From: Acidobacteriota bacterium
GTDB taxonomy: Bacteria; Acidobacteriota; UBA6911; RPQK01; JADFOI01
Reading direction: 5' to 3'
Length of the DNA stretch: 6,405 nucleotides
NCBI GenBank assembly: GCA_030624355.1
Contig: JAUXKG010000153.1
Location: 1 to 6,405, forward strand
Shown in pieces: positions 1 to 5,198 of the stretch (positions are counted from its first letter, which is position 1; the number at the start of each line of letters is the position of its first letter). The position numbers were made by a program, and so were the translations under genes. The notes beneath the pieces were generated by a model. That model had not been told where the DNA came from. It saw only the letters and a list, made by a program, of their open reading frames with translations, and ran no database searches.

Positions 1-1028
1 ATACGCGCAGAAACGCTCTGCTGACCCTGCTGGTGAACGGCTTTCCAGTGGGAGGCATGTCTGCCGTCATGAAGAATCCGAGACAGCCCAAAGAGATCAA
101 TGACAAGGCGGTCCGATCGATCTGGTTCGACAAGCTTCGGGAAAGGCTTACGGGCTTGTTTCTGATTGACGGAAAACTCCATGACACCTACAGACAGAGC
201 TGGGTGGCCACTACAGAGAATGAGTACGTTCGTGCCGGAGAAGAGTCTCTGAAGGCCGAGTACAACGTGGGTGAGGAGACCAGTGAGCTGCAGGAGATCG
301 TCAACCGAGCCAGCGATGACGAACGCACCATCTTGGAGGGGTTGGATCTGCTCAAAGACGGCCAGATCACGCCCAATGTGGTTTCCAGCCAGGATCTCAC
401 CACCGAAAATCTTTTCTCCGACGAAGCCTGGAACGAGTTGTTTGACGTTCCCCAGGGTTCAGTTACAGAGGAAGGCCTGCGCTATGCGATCTACATGGCC
501 TCTGAATACATGTTCCAGCAACTGAATGGAAACAATGCGGCTGCCATTGACGACTACTTGAGCGGAACGCGCCTGATGAATGATTTTGCCACTTACGAAA
601 TCTTCTGGCATTGGCTGTGGACCACTCTTCACCATCAGGTTGAACTAACACGGGATGGAAAAACGACCCAGCAGGGAGACCGTGTCACCGAAGAGCTCAT
701 GATCCGTCTGCTGAATGAAAGAACAAAGGACGTGGAGGAGTACTTCGCCGAGCAGGATCGGCAGGGCATCGTGAGCCGTTTCGACCGGAGCAAAGCCCCG
801 CTTGTCATGAATTTGCTGCAGAGCCAGCTTCTTCATCCGGAGTGGATCATGTACGGCTCGAGGATTCTGCTCTCCATCATCGAGTCCGAGGAGGAGGAGC
901 GTCAGCAGATCGTCGGGGCCGTTTTTGATATGAAGCGGGAAGAGCTGGTGGGCCAGGTCGAGGCTGGAGAACTGTCGGCAGCGGTCCTGTCCGCCTACGA
1001 TTATGTGTACGACACGGCGGCTAATTAA
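1..1028 (+). CDS. Malate synthase-like enzyme, C-terminal part (5' end outside window)
   Basis: Malate synthase condenses glyoxylate with acetyl-CoA to malate in the cytoplasm (glyoxylate bypass). The frame is open from base 3 to the left edge, so the GTG at 33 is almost certainly internal; residue numbers below count from it. Seen: a PVGGMSA stretch at residues 5-11, matching the GGM segment at the end of the barrel; DKLRE at 33-37; then a C-terminal domain with VTEEGLR (144-150), LNGNNAAAI (164-172), LMNDFATYEI (181-190) and WLWTTLHH (194-201). The last two match the family's LMEDAATAEI and WQWLHH. Asp184 occupies the position of the catalytic base in the C-terminal domain of known malate synthases (Asp447 in E. 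coli AceB, Asp631 in GlcB). Odd: the usual GTWVAHP segment is poorly conserved, an acidic stretch at about 62-142 looks inserted, and the tail after Asp184 is long. The N-terminal catalytic residues are not visible, so class and activity remain unproven. Confidence 0.75.
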   Translation, partial: TRRNALLTLLVNGFPVGGMSAVMKNPRQPKEINDKAVRSIWFDKLRERLTGLFLIDGKLHDTYRQSWVATTENEYVRAGEESLKAEYNVGEETSELQEIVNRASDDERTILEGLDLLKDGQITPNVVSSQDLTTENLFSDEAWNELFDVPQGSVTEEGLRYAIYMASEYMFQQLNGNNAAAIDDYLSGTRLMNDFATYEIFWHWLWTTLHHQVELTRDGKTTQQGDRVTEELMIRLLNERTKDVEEYFAEQDRQGIVSRFDRSKAPLVMNLLQSQLLHPEWIMYGSRILLSIIESEEEERQQIVGAVFDMKREELVGQVEAGELSAAVLSAYDYVYDTAAN

Positions 1029-1040
1029 GAGAAAAAAACT

Positions 1041-1811
1041 ATGAGTCACTGGGTACGCTTCAGACACGAGGACAAGATTTCATTCGGCACACTGGAAGAT
1101 GAGCAGATTACCGTTCACGAGGGGGACCTGTTCGATCAACCGAAAGGGACCTCTGAGCGGGTGCCGCTGGAGGCGGTCAAACTACTCACTCCTACCGAAC
1201 CGACCAAGATGGTGGGCTTGGTGAATAACCTCCGTGCGGCAGCCACCAAACAAGGCTTGTCCATTCCGGAAGAGCCCCTTTTTTTCATCAAGCCAACCTC
1301 CAGTTTTCTGCCCACCAACACAAACATCCCGAAACCCGAATCCTACGACGGCCGGGTGATGTACGAAGGGGAACTGGGCATCGTCTTCGGAAAAACCTGC
1401 AAGAATGTCTCTGAAGCGGAAGTGACAGACTGTGTCTTCGGATACACCTGTGTCAACGACGTGACAGCATTCCAGTTACTCGACAAGGATGAGTCGTTCG
1501 CCCAGTGGAGTCGTGCCAAGAGCTTCGACGGATTCGGCACCTTTGGTCCGGCGCTGGTGACAGACATCGATCCCGAGACCCTTCAGATTCAAACCCTGCT
1601 CAACGGAAGGGTTCGACAGGACTACCCCGTCAGTGACATGATCTTCTCTCCCAGTGAGCTGGTGCAATTGCTCTCCCGTGACATGACCTTTTACCCGGGT
1701 GACGTGATCTGCTGCGGCACCTCCACGGGTGTGCTGCCCATGCGTCCGGGGAGTACTGTGGAAATCAAGATCGACGGCATCGGCACGCTGCACAACACCT
1801 ACGGCAAGTGA
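1041..1811 (+). CDS. FAH-family hydrolase/lyase (fumarylacetoacetate hydrolase superfamily)
   Basis: The 256-residue length fits small bacterial FAH-family enzymes, cytoplasmic metal-dependent enzymes that cleave C-C bonds of 2-oxo acids (fumarylpyruvate or acylpyruvate hydrolases, HpcE-type isomerase/decarboxylases, oxaloacetate decarboxylases). A short N-terminal part (1-55) precedes the catalytic fold. Seen: FFIKPTSS (81-88); YEGELGIV (108-115), whose Glu109 and Glu111 form the metal-binding ExE; CVNDVTAF (137-144) with metal-binding Asp140; RAKSFDGFGTFGP (158-170) with the conserved Lys160; and the C-terminal GDVICCGTSTGV (220-231), the equivalent of the family's GDVIxTGTPxGV. All main active-site residues appear present. 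The ATG at 1041 lies 12 bases after the malate synthase stop, with only a weak purine-rich leader, suggesting translation within a shared transcript. Substrate cannot be read from sequence. Adjacency to malate synthase suggests a C2-C4 acid product such as glyoxylate, pyruvate or oxaloacetate (inference). Confidence 0.88.
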   Translation: MSHWVRFRHEDKISFGTLEDEQITVHEGDLFDQPKGTSERVPLEAVKLLTPTEPTKMVGLVNNLRAAATKQGLSIPEEPLFFIKPTSSFLPTNTNIPKPESYDGRVMYEGELGIVFGKTCKNVSEAEVTDCVFGYTCVNDVTAFQLLDKDESFAQWSRAKSFDGFGTFGPALVTDIDPETLQIQTLLNGRVRQDYPVSDMIFSPSELVQLLSRDMTFYPGDVICCGTSTGVLPMRPGSTVEIKIDGIGTLHNTYGK

Positions 1812-1816
1812 AGAAG

Positions 1817-1911
1817 ATTGTCGATTGACGAGTGTCGAGTGTCGATGGCCTTCGGCCGCTGACAGCTGACCCTGAGCATTGTCGATTGACGAGTGTCGAG
1901 TGTCGAATGAC
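1817..1911 (+). repeat. Two dispersed copies of the GTCGANT heptamer-run repeat
   Basis: Two copies (1817-1845 and 1878-1911) sit just after the FAH stop codon (1809-1811), offset by 61 bases. Each reads as four consecutive variants of a 7-mer: GTCGATT, GACGAGT, GTCGAGT, then GTCGAAT in the second copy (GTCGATG in the first). A 32-base stretch of the second copy (1880-1911) is identical to 3375-3406 in the array downstream of the cupin gene. The spacer holds a short GGCC-TTC-GGCC hairpin (1847-1857) and a GCTGACAGCTGAC duplication (1858-1870). No open frame or transposase accompanies it. The architecture resembles short tandemly repeated heptanucleotide elements described in other bacteria; function unknown. 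Confidence 0.9.
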
Positions 1912-1934
1912 CACTAACAAGAACCACCTTTCTT

Positions 1935-2013
1935 AATCCGTGTCCATGCGTGTTCGCTAATCCGTGTTAATCCGTGTCTGTCAATCCGTGTTGGTTAATC
2001 CGTGCAATCCGTG
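1935..2013 (+). repeat. AATCCGTG octamer array upstream of the bicupin promoter
   Basis: Six exact copies of AATCCGTG start at 1935, 1959, 1969, 1983, 1997 and 2006, with a degenerate copy (CATGCGTG) around 1945. Start-to-start spacing is 24, 10, 14, 14 and 9 bases, so the array is irregular rather than a strict tandem. All copies have the same orientation. It ends eight bases before the predicted -35 box of the cupin gene. It is unrelated in sequence to the GTCGANT repeat beside it. The segment 1812-2083 has no gene; these two repeat types plus the promoter account for most of it. Confidence 0.88.
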
Positions 2014-2021
2014 ATGACCGA

Positions 2022-2050
2022 TTGCAGTAGCCTCGTCGATCCACTATGAT
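2022..2050 (+). promoter_or_regulatory. Predicted sigma70-type promoter of the bicupin gene
   Basis: TTGCAG (2022-2027) and TATGAT (2045-2050) are separated by 17 bases; the -10 box matches TATAAT at five of six positions, the -35 box only in its TTG. A start near 2056-2058 would give a leader of about 33 bases. The promoter lies between the octamer array and the gene, so the bicupin is probably transcribed independently of the malate synthase/FAH pair. Confidence 0.5.
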
Positions 2051-2079
2051 CCTGTCCACAACACCCAGTCGTTCCTAAC

Positions 2080-2086
2080 GGAGGTG
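2080..2086 (+). promoter_or_regulatory. Ribosome binding site GGAGGTG that fixes the bicupin start at ATG 2090
   Basis: GGAGGTG ends three bases before ATG 2090, an effective Shine-Dalgarno arrangement. An in-frame GTG at 2084 overlaps this site and so cannot itself be the start served by it. The ATG is therefore preferred, giving 426 residues rather than 428. Confidence 0.75.
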
Positions 2087-2089
2087 AAC

Positions 2090-3370
2090 ATGAAAGGTCA
2101 TCCACAACCCAGTTTGAGAAATGCGTTACTCTTCCTGCTACCCGTGACTCTTTTGTGGTCGGGTCTTCATGGGCAGATCGGCGAGGATAGCTACCGGTTT
2201 CGTCCCGACAGTGAATACGTGGACCTGGCTGCGAAAACCACCTACCAGCGTTTTCTTGAAGAAGAGAGTGTCCCGGTCTACACAGGCTGGGCAGTCGACA
2301 TGTACAAGCTGGAGCTCAAGCCCTGGAAACGTCACGGAGAGGGGATCTGGGGCGCTTACGCCAACCTGGAAGGCATGGGCGGGGCAGTCGACAACTGGGT
2401 GATGGAGATCCAGCCAGGAGCCGGTACCAAGCCCATACGACACATCTATGAAGAACATATAATCGTCTTGTCCGGAGAGGGAGAGACCCACATCTGGCGA
2501 GATTCCGATCCGGACAACAAAGCCGTCGTGCGCTGGAAAAAAGGCTTCATTTTCGCCCCTCCCCTGAACACCTGGCATCAACACTTCAACAAGGGGAGCC
2601 AGCCGGCTCGCATAGCAGCTGAAACGACTCTGCCCTTGATCATCGACGTCTTTCGAACCCGTGACTTCATCTTCAACAACTCCTACGATTTTGTGGATCG
2701 TTTCGCCAGTCAGCCCGACTATTTTGATCCCGAGAACAGCATCGATTTCGGGCCGAACGTCGATCATCATTCGCTCTCCATCGTCAATGTGGTTCGCAAC
2801 GCCTGGACCTACCGCTTGTTTCGTGCCGGCCAGGGGTACAAGGATGTGGATCGCCATTTTGTCATGTCAAAGAGCGGCATGCCTTCGCACATCGAGCAGT
2901 TCCCGGTCGGAACCTACGAGCGGGGACATCGCCACAACGCGGGCAACACCATTATTCTGCTCTCCGGAACCGGCTACACTCTGCTGTGGCCTCTGGAAAC
3001 CACTGCCACTCCCTGGAAGAATGGCCATGCCGATCAGGTGCAACGGGTGGACTGGGGACCGGGAATCCTGTTCGTGCCACCCACCCAGTGGTACCACCAG
3101 CACTTCAACAACGGACAAGACGCGGCCCGCTTTATCAAGCTGGGAGGGCCTCCCGGCAATGAGATGTTCTCAGTCACGGCTGAGGGACTCAGTACCGAGG
3201 AAAACATACAGATCTCCTTTAAGGACGAAGATCTGCGCATTCGAGAACTCTTCATAGATGAGCTGGCCCAACACGGCGCCAAGATAGGGATGCCCCCCAG
3301 AGACGAATTGATCCGCTTGGAAGAGGAAGCGGGCGGAAAGTTCATCCTGCTCCCCCTGGATGAGTATTGA
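2090..3370 (+). CDS. Exported bicupin protein (double cupin, 3-His site in the second domain)
   Basis: The 426 residues begin with a Sec-type signal peptide: basic start MKGHPQPSLR, hydrophobic core 11-23 (NALLFLLPVTLLW), likely cleavage around residues 24-29. There is no lipobox Cys. Two cupin domains follow. Cupin 1: motif 1 spans G110 to G129 with Ile116 in place of the first His, but His118 and Glu122 kept; motif 2 is PPLNTWHQHFN (157-167) with His163. Cupin 2: motif 1 spans G274 to G293 with His280, His282 and Asn286 replacing the usual Glu; motif 2 is PPTQWYHQHFN (330-340) with His336. Motif spacing is canonical in both. Cupin 2 is thus a 3-His metal site like that of gentisate-type dioxygenases, whereas cupin 1 lacks one ligand. 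The bicupin fold is shared by gentisate dioxygenases, quercetinases and oxalate decarboxylases, so the reaction is not assignable; export argues against a normal cytoplasmic gentisate pathway. Bracketed by GTCGANT repeats on both sides. Confidence 0.85.
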   Translation: MKGHPQPSLRNALLFLLPVTLLWSGLHGQIGEDSYRFRPDSEYVDLAAKTTYQRFLEEESVPVYTGWAVDMYKLELKPWKRHGEGIWGAYANLEGMGGAVDNWVMEIQPGAGTKPIRHIYEEHIIVLSGEGETHIWRDSDPDNKAVVRWKKGFIFAPPLNTWHQHFNKGSQPARIAAETTLPLIIDVFRTRDFIFNNSYDFVDRFASQPDYFDPENSIDFGPNVDHHSLSIVNVVRNAWTYRLFRAGQGYKDVDRHFVMSKSGMPSHIEQFPVGTYERGHRHNAGNTIILLSGTGYTLLWPLETTATPWKNGHADQVQRVDWGPGILFVPPTQWYHQHFNNGQDAARFIKLGGPPGNEMFSVTAEGLSTEENIQISFKDEDLRIRELFIDELAQHGAKIGMPPRDELIRLEEEAGGKFILLPLDEY

Positions 3371-3571
3371 TCAATGTCGATTGACGAGTGTCGAGTGTCG
3401 AATGACTGGGATGGCAGCTGATCAATGTCGATTGACGAGTGTCGAGTGTCGAATGACTGGGCTGACGACTGATGAGTGCCGATTGACGAGTGTCGAGTGT
3501 CGAATGACTGGGATGGCAGCTGATGAGTGACGATTGACGAGTGTCGAGTGTCGAATGACTAGGCTGACAAC
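3368..3571 (+). repeat. Four-copy 51-bp tandem repeat starting at the bicupin stop codon
   Basis: Units are 3368-3418, 3419-3469, 3470-3520 and 3521-3571, each exactly 51 bases and each opening with TGA; the first TGA is the bicupin stop codon. Every unit contains the GTCGANT heptamer run found at 1817-1911. Units 1 and 2 begin TGATCAATGT, units 3 and 4 begin TGATGAGTG; units 1 and 3 end GGGATGGCAGC, units 2 and 4 end in GGCTGACGAC or GGCTGACAAC. The alternating ends suggest duplication of a 102-bp dimer followed by divergence of the starts. Units 1 and 2 hold a small TCAAT-GTCG-ATTGA hairpin. No coding potential is evident. Confidence 0.95.
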
Positions 3572-3576
3572 TGACA

Positions 3577-3608
3577 GAGAAAAAAGCAGATAAGACTGTC
3601 TTTTTCTC
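3577..3608. terminator. Terminator-like AT-rich stem-loop between convergent genes
   Basis: Arms 3577-3589 (GAGAAAAAAGCAG) and 3596-3608 (CTGTCTTTTTCTC) pair at 11 of 13 positions around a six-base loop. It lies six bases past the - strand gene's stop codon (3614-3616) and after the repeat array downstream of the bicupin, so it could end transcription from both sides. On either strand the descending arm is T-rich, but the stem is poor in GC and no separate T-tract follows, so strength is doubtful. Confidence 0.45.
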
Positions 3609-3613
3609 CGTGG

Positions 3614-3919
3614 CTACTTTTCCGAAAATGCCTGGAGGATTCTATAGCCCAGCACCAGGCTGGTGAGGCCCACCGCCAACGAGACCCAGCGAAGCACTCT
3701 CTCACCCCGCACCCCCAGCACTCCCAGATCGCCGACCACTCTGATGAATCCCATCAGTCCGTGGTAAAGGGCCAAAGCCAGCAGTCCAAGATCCAGAAAC
3801 AGATAAAGGGGAGAACGCAGTTTGACCGAAACCTCCTGGAAGGTCACATCAGCAGATCCGGCATAGTGGAGAAGCCACAGGTGAGCGAAGACGAAAACAA
3901 CTAGAAAGACCCCGCTCAA
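3614..3919 (-). CDS. sdhD: Orphan succinate dehydrogenase membrane anchor (SdhD-like), possibly N-terminally damaged
   Basis: This small integral membrane protein resembles the cytochrome b anchor that ties succinate dehydrogenase SdhAB to the membrane and quinone pool. Seen: three hydrophobic segments at about 1-20, 37-62 and 77-97; His13 and His18 in the first; and YHGLMGFIRVVGDLG at 52-66. That segment aligns without gaps to the E. coli SdhD stretch holding heme-ligand His71, Gly75, Asp82 and Tyr83. His53, Gly57 and Asp64 match, but the Tyr83 position is Leu65. The only standard start in frame is TTG at 3919, which cuts into the family-typical RLSG; homology-like residues (TIWLSIRLSG) continue upstream to an in-frame TGA at 3952-3950. 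Beyond that stop lies ATG 3970 in the same frame. No ribosome binding site is convincing, and no sdhA, sdhB or second anchor is present. It may be a functional gene with a non-standard start, or a pseudogene. Confidence 0.65.
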   Translation of the reverse strand: MSGVFLVVFVFAHLWLLHYAGSADVTFQEVSVKLRSPLYLFLDLGLLALALYHGLMGFIRVVGDLGVLGVRGERVLRWVSLAVGLTSLVLGYRILQAFSEK

Positions 3920-4019
3920 TCGGATGGAGAGCCAGATTGTCTTGTATTTTCAATCGTCCTTGCAAGTCATCAAAGACGGGCAGCCTCACGACCCGTTCTG
4001 GACTCACCCGGCGACAGGC

Positions 4020-4049
4020 TTGACACGGGCATGCCCTCTGCCTAACTAT
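4020..4049 (+). promoter_or_regulatory. Predicted promoter for the luciferase-like gene pair, with a palindrome in its spacer
   Basis: A perfect TTGACA at 4020-4025 is followed 17-18 bases later by a weak -10 region (TAACTAT, 4043-4049). The spacer contains the perfect 10-base palindrome GGGCATGCCC (4027-4036), placed where a repressor or MerR-type activator would bind. Initiation would fall near 4055, leaving a leader of about 75 bases. The assignment rests on the -35 box and context. Confidence 0.45.
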
Positions 4050-4094
4050 GTGGTGCCACTGGACCGGATTATGCATACTCCGGTCCAGCATAGT
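4045..4094. promoter_or_regulatory. Nested inverted repeat (operator or leader hairpin)
   Basis: Inner arms CTGGACCGG (4059-4067) and CCGGTCCAG (4080-4088) are perfectly complementary across a 12-base loop, itself centred on the palindrome TATGCATA (4070-4077). Outer arms ACTATG (4045-4050) and CATAGT (4089-4094) also match, with eight unpaired bases on the left. The structure overlaps the predicted -10 region and would lie at the 5' end of the transcript, so it could be an operator or a leader hairpin. No T-tract follows, arguing against a terminator. Confidence 0.6.
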
Positions 4095-4111
4095 AACGTT
4101 TAGAAACACCC

Positions 4112-4120
4112 AAAGGAGGA
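4112..4120 (+). promoter_or_regulatory. Strong ribosome binding site for the first luciferase-like gene
   Basis: AAAGGAGGA contains a full AGGAGG (4114-4119) eleven bases before ATG 4131. This supports that start and predicts efficient translation, in contrast to the weak site before the second gene. Confidence 0.75.
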
Positions 4121-4130
4121 TCGACAGATC

Positions 4131-5138
4131 ATGGCAAGAGTCGGTTTCGCACTCGGATACGGAAAATTCATGGACGCTCGGGAAATGGCAAAGTCGATGA
4201 AGAAGGCGGAAGACCGCGGTTTTGAAATGGGCTTTTTCTCGGAAACGATCGAGCTGATGCGGGATTCGGTGACAGCCATTGCTGCGATTGGCCTCGCCAC
4301 CACCAAAATGAGTCTGGGATGGACCCAGATCGTCCGCTTGCGCACTCCCGTCATCATGGCCCAAACCCTGGCCTCTCTGGATGAGCTGACACAGGGCCGG
4401 GTCTATCTGGCTCCCGGGGCCTGTACCAAAGGGCACGCCAAGGTGCACTCGCTTGAACCCCTCAAGGCCACTCTGACGCTTCGGGAATGGGTGGAGTCCA
4501 TGCGCCTTCTTCTGACCGGAGAAAAGATCTCCTACCACGGCGAAGTGATCCACCTGGACGATGTCCAGCTGGGTTTTACGCCCTTCCGTAAGGAAATTCC
4601 GCTTCTGATCCCGGCCACCAGCACCGTGGGTCTAAAACTGGCCGGAAAGATTGGCGATGGTGTGATGCTGAATGCTCTTTGCTCAGATGTGTACACAGCT
4701 AATGCCATCAAGATCGTGAAGGCAGCCGTCGAGGAAGCGGGTCGCGACTGGTCCAAGTTTGCCGTCTACAAACTGGTCAACTGCTCGGTTGAAGATGATC
4801 ACCAGAAAGCGATAGATCGGATGCGCCCCGAGCTGGCCACCCGCTTCAAGCCGATTCAGTTTCCCTTTGCCACACGCCCCCTGATGACCATAGGTGAGCC
4901 CTGTATCAAGGAGGAGGATATTCCCAAGTTTGAGGAGGCTTGGGAAAAAGGCGGAGTGGACGCTCTGATCGAGACCATCCCCGACTCCTATGTGGAGAGC
5001 ATGACGGCTTCCGGAACTCCGGATGAGGTGTTGAAGCGAGTTCAGGACTTCGAGGATGCCGGCGTGCAGGTAGCCTGTCTCAGGCCGGCTGCCCAGGACC
5101 AGGTGGACCGACTTCTGGACCTGTTCGCCAGCAAATAG
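4131..5138 (+). CDS. Luciferase-like (LLM-class) flavin- or F420-dependent oxidoreductase, copy 1
   Basis: The 335 residues have the single TIM-barrel architecture of the bacterial luciferase-like family, cytoplasmic enzymes using reduced FMN or coenzyme F420. Seen: the first barrel strand RVGFALGYG (3-11); AEDRGFEMGFFSE (26-38), the family's helix-then-strand signature; the core segment RTPVIMAQTLASLDELTQGRV (71-91, shown here as positions with key TPV, LA.LDEL and GR) followed by LAPGA (93-97); the cofactor-region segment STVGLKLAGKIGDGVML (164-180); and a C-terminal SGTPDEVLKRVQDFEDAGV (294-312), a family hallmark. The last two features are especially common in F420-dependent members such as methylenetetrahydromethanopterin reductase (Mer)-like proteins, but cofactor choice cannot be settled by eye. 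ATG 4131 is backed by a strong AGGAGG site. The gene heads a two-gene unit with the next family member 60 bases downstream. Substrate unknown. Confidence 0.88.
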   Translation: MARVGFALGYGKFMDAREMAKSMKKAEDRGFEMGFFSETIELMRDSVTAIAAIGLATTKMSLGWTQIVRLRTPVIMAQTLASLDELTQGRVYLAPGACTKGHAKVHSLEPLKATLTLREWVESMRLLLTGEKISYHGEVIHLDDVQLGFTPFRKEIPLLIPATSTVGLKLAGKIGDGVMLNALCSDVYTANAIKIVKAAVEEAGRDWSKFAVYKLVNCSVEDDHQKAIDRMRPELATRFKPIQFPFATRPLMTIGEPCIKEEDIPKFEEAWEKGGVDALIETIPDSYVESMTASGTPDEVLKRVQDFEDAGVQVACLRPAAQDQVDRLLDLFASK

Positions 5139-5154
5139 CCAGACAGCGCAATGA

Positions 5155-5190
5155 TCCGGTCTGACTGAGAGGCAAGACGGTCGGACCGGA
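5155..5190. promoter_or_regulatory. Dyad in the gap between the two luciferase-like genes
   Basis: TCCGGTC (5155-5161) and GACCGGA (5184-5190) are inverted repeats 22 bases apart; inside the right part CGGTCGGACCG (5178-5188) is a second, tight dyad. The 8-mer GGACCGGA (5183-5190) also occurs at 4061-4068 in the inverted repeat before the first gene. The site ends eight bases before ATG 5199 and overlaps where a ribosome binding site should be, so pairing there could limit translation of the second gene. Role inferred. Confidence 0.45.
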
Positions 5191-5198
5191 ACTGTTCG

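Noticed and set aside
33..35. GTG at 33 as the true start of the first gene
   Set aside because: The frame is open to the window edge and the residues before it (TRRNALLTLL) continue malate synthase-like sequence, so the gene begins upstream.
1847..1857. GGCC-TTC-GGCC hairpin as terminator of the FAH gene
   Set aside because: A four-base-pair stem without a T-run is too weak; it is better seen as part of the spacer between repeat copies.
2138..2857. 239-codon - strand open frame opposite the bicupin gene
   Set aside because: The + strand has a signal peptide, two cupin domains and a good ribosome binding site; the antisense product has none of these.
2661..3257. 198-codon + strand frame inside the bicupin gene
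   Set aside because: It is Ser/Thr/Pro/Arg-rich out-of-frame translation of the second cupin domain, with no start signal.
3368..3571. CRISPR array
   Set aside because: The period is 51 bases but the variable portions are themselves shared between units, so there are no unique spacers, and no cas genes are present.
3849..4553. Long - strand open frame (234 codons) across the regulatory region and the start of the first luciferase-like gene
   Set aside because: It overlaps a strongly supported + strand gene and the SDH anchor in another frame, and its translation is a low-complexity mix without recognisable motifs.
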